29,746 bases of DNA from JACMIU01 sp043763605 (GTDB taxonomy: Bacteria > Armatimonadota > Armatimonadia > Armatimonadales > Armatimonadaceae): positions 1 to 29,746 of the forward strand of contig JAYULM010000452.1 of the NCBI GenBank assembly GCA_043763605.1, in the 5' to 3' direction. Under the pieces are notes generated by a model, which searched no databases, had not been told where the DNA came from, and was given only the letters and a program-made list of their open reading frames with translations. This document shows positions 14,717 to 20,877 of this stretch, piece by piece. Positions within the stretch are counted from its first letter, which is position 1. Every line of letters begins with the position of its first letter. The position numbers and the translations under genes were made by a program.

Positions 14717-14846
14717 GGAACCTCACCCCCCAACCCCCTCTCCTCCGAGGAGAGGGGGAGCCGGAGGGAACTCACGGTAGGCGATACGTTCCCGCTGTCT
14801 TACCCCCCCTCTCCTCGGAGGAGAGGGGGTTGGGGGGTGAGGTTCC
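14717..14846. repeat. Palindromic element P2-1
   Basis: Arms 14717-14758 and about 14804-14846 are perfect inverted copies starting GGAACCTCACCCCCCAACC. Within each arm CTCTCCT and AGGAGAG pair around a triloop (CCG left, CGG right), giving two small hairpins inside one large one. It fills the gap between two co-directional genes and ends one base before the stop codon (14848-14850) of the upstream gene. A relative with a different hairpin sequence lies at 29602. G/C-rich palindromes of this general style recur in several bacterial phyla; no ORF is present. Confidence 0.88.
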
Positions 14847-14847
14847 G

Positions 14848-17580
14848 TCAGTCCACAAACAGAAACTCATTCGTCATCAGCAGGGCTTGCGCGTACTGCT
14901 CGCGGCGATTCAACGGCGTAGGCATAGGACCCTCGAACCCTTTTTTCGCGAACCACGTCTCCTTTTTGCCGCCCGCCTCGGTAATCATCGGTGACCAGGT
15001 GAACGAATCGAAGCCGTTCCCGCCCGGTCCGGGTGACACGACAAAATCCAGCGTATCGCCGCGCTTGAGGGGAATGTTGTGCGCGATAGTATCCGTTTTA
15101 TTTTTGAAAGCCGACCAGCAGGCAATCGTCGCTCCGTGTGTGAACAAGGCTCCCTGCACGCCGTCGCCCTCTTTTGACTCGTGGGCTAACGTGCCGGACA
15201 CTGAAACGGTCAGGTCACGCGGGGCGACGAAGCGGCGGATTGCGGCGAGTGTGTTGTCCGATCCGGGATGCCCACCGTCCGGGTTGAGCGTCAGATAGTT
15301 GAGTTTGGGGTCGGGGAACGCCGGTCCTCCCTGATACGCCGATCCGCTAAAGTGAGGGAGCGGGAGGAACGACAGAACTTTCCCTGCCGCATCGTCCCAC
15401 GCGCCGTACCCATACTGCCACGGTGAGACCGAAGATACTCCCGAAGTTGTGTCGCTACCCGACAGGAAACGCATTCCCAGGGCAAGTTCCTCCGGCAACG
15501 GGCTGCGTCCGAACAATCGCCGGTAGAGGGTACGGATGCGTGTCGCGTCATCCTTTGCCTGAAGCATCGCCGACGAACCCGCCAGTGTCCGCGCCTGCTC
15601 GATGGCGAAGGGGGCGTTCAGGAAGTACAGAGACTGTTGTGGGACCGTTGTGACGAACCGCCCGGCGTTCGTGGAGTCGGGCGACGCGAAATCGAACGTG
15701 CGGAAGGTTTGCGGCAGGTTTTGCCGGTCGATCTTGCCGTACAGGGCGCGGCGCATCATAAACGGCGCGTTCCACATCTCCTGCGCCGGTCCGCCGACGA
15801 CACGGGTGTCCAGTCTGCCGGACGCCGATAGGAGCGAGTCGCGGATCTGCTCCAGATCGAGACGCCGCCGATTCTGACGCCATAGCAGAAGGTTCTCCGG
15901 GTCCGCCGCATACGACTTTGCGTCGAACCGGGACGACTGCCGGTATGCCGCCGAGAACACGATGTGCCGGTGCAGTTTCTTCACGCTCCAACCGTCTGCG
16001 ACGAACTGCGACGCCAGGTGATCCAACAGTTCGGGATACGTCGGCATTTCGCCCTGCCTGCCGAAATCGCTGGGGGTTCGCACGATGCCCTGCCCGAAGT
16101 GCCACCGCCACACCCGGTTGACGAAAACGCGGGCGGTGAGCGGGTTTTGCGGCGACGCGATGGCGCGGGCGAGTTCGAGTCGCCCGCTCCCATCCGTCCA
16201 TTCCGGGCGCGGTTTATCGGGCGGCGACAGGGCAAGCAGAAAACGTCGCGGGGCGGGGTCGCCGAGGTTACCCGGATTGCCCCGCTTGAAAATGCGCCCT
16301 TCGCGCGGCTTTTCCCTGTCCTCAACCGCCATCGCGACGCGAACCGGTTGCTTGGAAATTTCCGGTGCCGCTTCCCTGGTCGAGGCAAACACGGAATACA
16401 GGGAGTAGTAATCCTGGGTCGGGACCGGGTCGAACTTATGGTCGTGGCACCGGGCGCACGTGACCGTGAATCCCTGGAAGCCACGCATCGTAACGTCGAT
16501 CTGGTCGTCGATGATGTCATGCTTGTTGTTCAGGAAGCGACGCCCGACTGTGAGAAAGCCGAGTGCGGCGAGGTCGGATTTATCATCGCCGAGCGGCAAC
16601 CGGTCGGCGGCTAACTGCCGGACGATGAATTCGTCGTACGGCGTGTCGCGGTTGAAGGAGTCTGTTACCCAGTCGCGGTAGGTATAGGCATTCGGGTAGT
16701 TGCGATCCTCATCAAACACATACCCCTTGGTGTCGGCGTAGCGGGCGACATCAAGCCAGAGCCGCGCCATCCGTTCGCCGTAGCGCGGCGAGCCGAGAAG
16801 TCGTTCTACCGCCATTTCGTAGGCGTCAGGTCGCTGATCTGCCAGAAACGCGGTGGTTTCGGCGAGCGTCGGCGGGAGTCCGGTCAAGTCGAATGTGACG
16901 CGTCGGAGCAGGGTTCGTTTGTCGGCGGGCGGCATCGGGGCAATTTTTTTCGCTTCCAGCCGCGCTAAAATGAAACGGTCCACCGGAACCCTGCACCACG
17001 TCGCGTTTTTAACGGCGGGAAGTGTCGGCTTCTTGACCGGTTGGAGGGACCAGAGTTGTGCGGATTGGTCGGTTCGGTTGCCACTGGCGACGGGCGCGAC
17101 CGACTTCGCCCCGGCATCGGGGGCGGGACTCTTCGCGGTCCACGGTGCGCCGGTTTTGATCCACTCGGCGAGGTCGGCGATCTCGCTGTCCTTGAGTTTG
17201 CCGCCCTGCGGCATTTTGATCTTGCCCGAGTGTCGCACGACCTGGAGAAGCAGGCTGCTTTCGGGGTCGCCCGGGAGAAGCGCGGTGCCGGAGTCGCCGC
17301 CTTTGAGCAACGCTTCCCGCGAATCGACGCGCAGTCCGGCGATCTGCGCACTTTTGCCGTGGCAGGAGTAGCAGTTGTCAGCGAGGATGGGGCGAACCTT
17401 CGTTTCAAAGAACGCCAACGCTTCCGGGGACGCGGGGGCTTGCACGGGCGGGGCTTCGTCCGAGTGCGCGGCGCGCGGCACCACGATGCCGGGCAATAAG
17501 ACGGCGGTGAGCAACGCCGTCGTCAGCGCGGCGAACGTAGCCGAAAGGGTGGGGGTGGTTCTGCCTGACGACGTTGCCAT
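14848..17580 (-). CDS. Planctomycete-type cytochrome c, DUF1549/DUF1553 protein
   Basis: A 910-residue exported multidomain protein. Start at ATG 17580 gives a signal peptide (hydrophobic 11-34, cleavage near AAHSDE). Domain order: PSCyt1 with heme site C70-C73-H74 (CYSCHGK); PSCyt2/DUF1549 at about 196-405 (VDRFILARLE, DLTGLPPTL, WLDVARYADTKGY), including a second CxxCH at 375-379 (TCARCHDHKFDP); DUF1553 from about 485 onward (NRVWRWHFGQGIVRTPSDFG, QTFRTFDFASPD) ending QALLMTNEFLFVD. About 140 residues with a beta-sandwich look (near 735-880) are inserted just before that last motif. The role is unproven; relatives are linked to periplasmic redox steps in polymer degradation. It precedes the DUF1501 gene on the same strand, probably one transcript interrupted by element P2-1. 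Confidence 0.92.
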   Translation of the reverse strand: MATSSGRTTPTLSATFAALTTALLTAVLLPGIVVPRAAHSDEAPPVQAPASPEALAFFETKVRPILADNCYSCHGKSAQIAGLRVDSREALLKGGDSGTALLPGDPESSLLLQVVRHSGKIKMPQGGKLKDSEIADLAEWIKTGAPWTAKSPAPDAGAKSVAPVASGNRTDQSAQLWSLQPVKKPTLPAVKNATWCRVPVDRFILARLEAKKIAPMPPADKRTLLRRVTFDLTGLPPTLAETTAFLADQRPDAYEMAVERLLGSPRYGERMARLWLDVARYADTKGYVFDEDRNYPNAYTYRDWVTDSFNRDTPYDEFIVRQLAADRLPLGDDKSDLAALGFLTVGRRFLNNKHDIIDDQIDVTMRGFQGFTVTCARCHDHKFDPVPTQDYYSLYSVFASTREAAPEISKQPVRVAMAVEDREKPREGRIFKRGNPGNLGDPAPRRFLLALSPPDKPRPEWTDGSGRLELARAIASPQNPLTARVFVNRVWRWHFGQGIVRTPSDFGRQGEMPTYPELLDHLASQFVADGWSVKKLHRHIVFSAAYRQSSRFDAKSYAADPENLLLWRQNRRRLDLEQIRDSLLSASGRLDTRVVGGPAQEMWNAPFMMRRALYGKIDRQNLPQTFRTFDFASPDSTNAGRFVTTVPQQSLYFLNAPFAIEQARTLAGSSAMLQAKDDATRIRTLYRRLFGRSPLPEELALGMRFLSGSDTTSGVSSVSPWQYGYGAWDDAAGKVLSFLPLPHFSGSAYQGGPAFPDPKLNYLTLNPDGGHPGSDNTLAAIRRFVAPRDLTVSVSGTLAHESKEGDGVQGALFTHGATIACWSAFKNKTDTIAHNIPLKRGDTLDFVVSPGPGGNGFDSFTWSPMITEAGGKKETWFAKKGFEGPMPTPLNRREQYAQALLMTNEFLFVD

Positions 17581-17591
17581 GCTCTGAGTAT

Positions 17592-17631
17592 ACGTCTTGT
17601 TCGGGGGTTTGGAAACCCCCGAACAGGACGT
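17592..17631. terminator. 19-base-pair hairpin between zinc-ribbon and cytochrome genes
   Basis: Bases 17592-17610 and 17613-17631 form an inverted repeat with a single mismatch that is a G-T wobble, around a GG centre (core GTTCGGGGGTTT / AAACCCCCGAAC). It begins 5 bases after the zinc-ribbon stop. It lacks a clear T-run on either strand, so it may be a terminator of weak type, an mRNA stabiliser, or a short palindromic insertion. Confidence 0.5.
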
Positions 17632-17636
17632 TACGG

Positions 17637-17894
17637 TCATCGGTAAAACAGGCGGAGGTAGGTGATTACCAGCGCGATCAGCACGGCGACCGCGATGGTC
17701 AGGCCGTCGTTGGAAGTCACTCGCAACACGGACGGCGGGGATGCCTTCCGGTACGTTTCCGGGCGGGCGGCTTCGACCACCGGTGGCGGAACGATCAGCG
17801 GATCACGCGCCCGCCCGCACGCGCCGCACTCGTCGGCGGCGCGCACGTAAGGCATGTTGCAGTTCGGGCAGTGGGTGTGCATCCAACCGGGCAT
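17637..17894 (-). CDS. Zinc-ribbon membrane protein
   Basis: An 85-residue protein with an N-terminal zinc ribbon made of two CxxC knuckles (C9-C12 in CPNC, C23-C26 in CGAC), a Pro-rich linker, and a C-terminal transmembrane helix (about 64-81, LTIAVAVLIALVITYL) ending in basic residues. The helix position suggests a tail anchor with the ribbon in the cytoplasm. ATG 17894 has AGGTAG 8 bases upstream; a second ATG at 17882 is possible. It follows ftsZ on the same strand. Function unknown; small ribbons of this kind are often adaptors in membrane complexes. Confidence 0.7.
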   Translation of the reverse strand: MPGWMHTHCPNCNMPYVRAADECGACGRARDPLIVPPPVVEAARPETYRKASPPSVLRVTSNDGLTIAVAVLIALVITYLRLFYR

Positions 17895-17977
17895 AGCGAT
17901 CTACCTGACTAAGCGATTCGCGACGGCGGGGGACTGAACCCGGTACGTCGGCGGACGTTCCCGAACTTCCCGCGAAT

Positions 17978-18004
17978 ATCCGCCGGACCTGACGTCCGGC
18001 GGAT
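17978..18004 (-). terminator. Hairpin downstream of ftsZ
   Basis: ATCCGCCGGAC (17978-17988) pairs with GTCCGGCGGAT (17994-18004) around a 5-base loop, 25 bases after the ftsZ stop. This is an 11-pair stem. No uninterrupted T-run follows on the - strand, so termination efficiency is uncertain. Confidence 0.55.
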
Positions 18005-18029
18005 CTTGTTTCAGTCAACGCCGGTTCGA

Positions 18030-19205
18030 CTATTTCCGGCGCAGGAACGCCGGAATATCCATCACGTCGTCCGAACTGAGCGTCGCCGTACGGGCTGGCT
18101 GGGCTTGCGGTGCCGTCTGCCCACCGTCTGTTGCCGCCGCCGCTTCCCCGGCACCGTTCGCCGTGGTGCCGCCGCCGCCGACCGCGACCGCCGGGACCGC
18201 GCGCCGGAGCGGCGTGGTCGCGACAGACGGGTACGACTTCACCGCTGTAGACGCGGGCGGGCGCGCTTCGAAGCCGGTCGCCAGCACCGTGATACGCACC
18301 GCGCCGGAAAGGCGCGGGTCGATCACCGCGCCGAAGATGATGTTCGCGTCTTCGCCGTCGGTGCCGTTCTGGATCAACTCCAGGGCTTCGTTCACTTCCG
18401 AAAGCGTCAGGTCCGAACCCGCCGTGACGTTGACCAGCACGGAGCGCGCGCCGGAAATGTCGGTTTCGAGTAGTGGCGACGAAATCGCCGCCTGCGCCGC
18501 TTCGAGCGCGCGGTGGTCGCCCTCGGCGAACCCGATTCCCATCAGCGCGGTCCCGGCGTCGGACATGACCGCTTTCACGTCGGCGAAGTCGACGTTGATC
18601 AAGCCCGGGATCGTGATGATGTCGGAGATCCCCTGTACGCCCTGCCGGAGTACGTCGTCGGCTTCCTTGAACGCTTCCATCAGGGTCGCCTTCTTTTCGA
18701 CGACGTTCAGAAGGCGGTCGTTCGGGATGATAATCACGGTATCGACGTTCTGGCGCAGGTTGTCGATGCCCTGCCGTGCCAGTCGGTCGCGGCGCGGTCC
18801 CTCGAAGCGGAACGGCTTGGTGACCACGGCGACGGTGAGGATGTCCATCGAGCGGGCGATCTCGGCGATCACCGGACCCGCCCCGGTCCCGGTCCCGCCG
18901 CCCATGCCCGCTGTGATAAACACCATATCCGCCCCGTCCAGGGCTTTCTGGATGTCGGAGCGCGATTCCTCGGCGGACTCACGCCCGCGCTCCGGGTCGC
19001 CGCCCGCGCCCAAACCCTGCGTCAGGCGAGTGCCGAGTTGCAGGGTGTTGTCCGCCGACGAAGTCGCCAGAACCTGCACGTCGGTGTTCATCGCCCAGAA
19101 GTCTACGCCGGATAACCCGGCTTCGATCATGCGGTTGACGGCGTTCGTGCCGCCGCCGCCCACACCGATCACTTTAATTTTTGCAAACGGTTCCGGTACT
19201 ACCAT
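18030..19205 (-). CDS. ftsZ: Cell-division GTPase FtsZ
   Basis: A 391-residue tubulin-like GTPase that polymerises into the Z-ring at mid-cell. Start chosen at ATG 19205 (MVVPEPFAKIKVIGVGGGG), matching the family's N-terminus; the frame is open further but the extra residues are Cys/His-rich and unlike FtsZ. The GTP signature GGGTGTG is at residues 102-108, and the catalytic T7 loop NVDFAD at 204-209. The C-terminal linker (about 318-378) is Ala/Gly/Thr-rich and followed by the conserved peptide DVMDIPAFLRRK that binds FtsA or other anchors. All essential parts are intact. No ftsA, ftsQ or mur gene adjoins it, so it lies outside a standard dcw cluster; the flanking genes are a zinc-ribbon protein and a kinase operon. 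Confidence 0.97.
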   Translation of the reverse strand: MVVPEPFAKIKVIGVGGGGTNAVNRMIEAGLSGVDFWAMNTDVQVLATSSADNTLQLGTRLTQGLGAGGDPERGRESAEESRSDIQKALDGADMVFITAGMGGGTGTGAGPVIAEIARSMDILTVAVVTKPFRFEGPRRDRLARQGIDNLRQNVDTVIIIPNDRLLNVVEKKATLMEAFKEADDVLRQGVQGISDIITIPGLINVDFADVKAVMSDAGTALMGIGFAEGDHRALEAAQAAISSPLLETDISGARSVLVNVTAGSDLTLSEVNEALELIQNGTDGEDANIIFGAVIDPRLSGAVRITVLATGFEARPPASTAVKSYPSVATTPLRRAVPAVAVGGGGTTANGAGEAAAATDGGQTAPQAQPARTATLSSDDVMDIPAFLRRK

Positions 19206-19268
19206 CGAATAACTCTTAATGCCCCCTGCGTGTCCCGTGGTGAAGTTTTGTTTGTGTTGCCCCGCCCT

Positions 19269-19299
19269 GCAACATGCCCTTGCGTATGCCACATGTTGC
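19269..19299. promoter_or_regulatory. Inverted repeat in the ftsZ leader
   Basis: GCAACATG (19269-19276) and CATGTTGC (19292-19299) are perfect inverted arms 15 bases apart. They lie between the putative ftsZ promoter and its start codon, so they could be a repressor site or a leader hairpin. Confidence 0.4.
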
Positions 19300-19362
19300 G
19301 GTTTGGCGCGAAATCCTGTACAGTGGATCACAGTTTAGTGTGTCCCACGGCGCGTTGATTCC

Positions 19363-19368
19363 ATTATA
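19363..19368 (-). promoter_or_regulatory. Putative -10 box for ftsZ
   Basis: TATAAT on the - strand, about 158 bases upstream of the ftsZ ATG. No convincing -35 stands 17-18 bases upstream. The start of transcription would be near 19356. Confidence 0.4.
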
Positions 19369-19444
19369 TCGGCGTATACCCTTAACTTCCGCCAAACCAG
19401 GTAATAATTCCTACCGAACTTATGTTTGCGGCGTGTCCTTTTTT

Positions 19445-19717
19445 TTATTTCGACGTTTCCAGTAACGGCGCGTCGGTCGGAATACAGAAGCCGTCCTCCG
19501 CGATCAGACGCTCCAGCATGTCGTTCAGTTTCCACGCGGCGTCCCGGATACGGATGAGATCCGCGCTCAGTTCGTGTTGCAGGGGGTCTTCGCCAATCTG
19601 GTCTGCCCACAGGTCGCTCAGCCCGATGATGTGATTGAGCGGCGTCCGCAGGTCGTGGCGGAGTTGGTGAAGCGGCTCCCGGAGCGATTCCGGCACCGGC
19701 ACGGACCGGTCGCTCAT
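19445..19717 (-). CDS. Stand-alone HisKA (DHp) domain protein, 90 residues
   Basis: The whole protein is one histidine-kinase dimerisation and phospho-acceptor domain: H-box RHDLRTPLNHIIGLSDL with phospho-acceptor H21, then the second helix (LIRIRDAAWKLNDMLERLI, about 54-72). It has no ATPase, receiver or sensor part. It could be phosphorylated by another kinase and act like an HPt protein, or it could dimerise with and modulate the larger kinases. It closely matches the N-terminal domains of the two upstream proteins, so it looks like their shortened paralog. Its ATG overlaps the stop of the 39-residue peptide gene (ATGA, 19714-19717), so the two are translationally coupled. Confidence 0.8.
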   Translation of the reverse strand: MSDRSVPVPESLREPLHQLRHDLRTPLNHIIGLSDLWADQIGEDPLQHELSADLIRIRDAAWKLNDMLERLIAEDGFCIPTDAPLLETSK

Positions 19718-19833
19718 GATTTTCCGCCGCGCCGGGCAGACCGCCGCCGCCGCCCCACCCATATCAGGATCATTCCGGTCGGAAGCGATACCCACTCGTT
19801 CTGTGCGTCGAACCGATAAACGTTGCTTTTCAC
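19714..19833 (-). CDS. 39-residue basic peptide, coupled to HisKA gene
   Basis: A short gene starting at GTG 19833, with a strong Shine-Dalgarno (GAGGAG at 19846-19841 on the - strand) 7 bases upstream, and ending in TGA that overlaps the next ATG. The peptide begins VKSNVYRFDAQNEWVSLP, has a short hydrophobic middle (TGMILIWVG) and a strongly basic tail (RRRRSARRGGKS). The downstream ATG has no ribosome-binding site of its own except this coding sequence, so at the least this is a leader ORF that delivers ribosomes. Whether the peptide itself has a job is unknown; the tail may simply reflect GC-rich sequence. Confidence 0.6.
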   Translation of the reverse strand: MKSNVYRFDAQNEWVSLPTGMILIWVGRRRRSARRGGKS

Positions 19834-19871
19834 GCGTAAACTCCTCGAAACGAATAATAGAAAACACGACC

Positions 19872-19877
19872 AGTATA
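19872..19877 (-). promoter_or_regulatory. Putative -10 box for peptide/HisKA gene pair
   Basis: TATACT on the - strand, 39 bases upstream of the GTG at 19833, within the 72-base gap after the HisKA-REC gene. No good -35 is seen. It would allow the last two genes of the cluster to be made independently. Confidence 0.3.
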
Positions 19878-19905
19878 GAATACAAGTACGGTGATCTGGA
19901 AAACG

Positions 19906-20835
19906 CTACGCCTTCTGTAGACCGGTCAGCGTGACGCGCAACTCGCCCATCAGATCCTGTGTCATCGCCCCGCGCATCGTGTCGATCTCGTGGAGACGCT
20001 CGTAGGCTTCGGCGAGTTGCACCATAAGTTCCTGCTCGTGGTCGCGGAGCCGCTTGCGCTCCAACGTCGCCGCGAGCCGCGCCCGCAGAATCGTGGAGTT
20101 GAACGGCTTCGGCAAGTAGTCCTGCGCTCCGGCTTCGATACAGTGCGCTACGACCTGCAACTCGTCCAGCGCGGAGATCATGATCACCGGCGTGTATCGC
20201 AATATCTCGTCGGCGGTGATCGCCTGTAGCGTCTGGTAGCCGTTCATCCGGGGCATCATCATGTCCAGAAACACCGCGTCGCACGGCGTGTCCTCCAGAA
20301 TCCGCAGTGCCTCTTGCCCGTCCTCCGCTTCCAGCACGGTATACCCCATCTGGCGCAGGAGCCGGGTCAGTACCTCGCGGTTGTCCGGCTCGTCGTCTAC
20401 GACCAGAAGCGGCAGGTCCGGGGCGACCACGGCAATCCCTGCTCCGGTGGCGGTCCGGCGCACCGCGAGCGAGATCGCCGGTGATATAGAAGGCTTGCTT
20501 CCAGTCATCACGGCGTATGTCACCCCCTTACCCGCACCCGTGGAATCGGTGCCCGGGGCGGCATACAGTTTGCCGGGCGGGTCGTCGGTCAGAAGCAGGT
20601 TGATGATCCCCGTCAAACGCCGCGCGGCCGCCTGGATCTTGCGCAGATCACGCGACGTTTCGGTGTCCCCGGCATCGTCCGCCTGATCCATCAGCAGTTC
20701 CGCGTACCCGAGGATCTGGTTGAGCGGGGTGCGTAGCTCGTGGCGTATGCCGACCAGTGTTTCCGCTAACTCGTCGCCTGAAGACGCGTCATCCGGTGCC
20801 TGTGCCGTTTCCTGTTGCGTGGTTCGATCATTCAT
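19906..20835 (-). CDS. HisKA-receiver protein lacking an ATPase domain
   Basis: A 309-residue soluble signalling protein. Start at ATG 20835 is preferred to the upstream TTG at 20856. Domains: HisKA at about 22-85 with phospho-acceptor H32 in RHELRTPLNQILGYAELL; a linker; a receiver at about 143-258 (PLLVVDDEP, phospho-aspartate D191 in AVFLDMMMP, K244 in DYLPKPF); a coiled coil at about 255-290; and a stub MTQDLMGELRVTLTGL that aligns with the second, degenerate HisKA of the neighbouring kinase before the stop. There is no HATPase domain, so it cannot phosphorylate itself. It can pass or accept phosphate only with a partner. It reads as a 3'-truncated paralog of the gene 42 bases upstream. 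Confidence 0.88.
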   Translation of the reverse strand: MNDRTTQQETAQAPDDASSGDELAETLVGIRHELRTPLNQILGYAELLMDQADDAGDTETSRDLRKIQAAARRLTGIINLLLTDDPPGKLYAAPGTDSTGAGKGVTYAVMTGSKPSISPAISLAVRRTATGAGIAVVAPDLPLLVVDDEPDNREVLTRLLRQMGYTVLEAEDGQEALRILEDTPCDAVFLDMMMPRMNGYQTLQAITADEILRYTPVIMISALDELQVVAHCIEAGAQDYLPKPFNSTILRARLAATLERKRLRDHEQELMVQLAEAYERLHEIDTMRGAMTQDLMGELRVTLTGLQKA

Positions 20836-20877
20836 GAAACGCAGTCTACCATTCAAGCAGTCGGATGAAACATCCCG

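Noticed and set aside
14704..14775. N-terminal extension of the DUF1501 protein
   Set aside because: The extra 24 codons are the right half of palindrome P2-1; the Tat signal starts properly from ATG 14703.
19718..20284. Upstream extension of the HisKA gene to a long frame (19445-20284)
   Set aside because: The extension runs antisense-free but out of frame through the HisKA-REC gene on the same strand and is Arg-rich; the real start is ATG 19717 coupled to the peptide gene.
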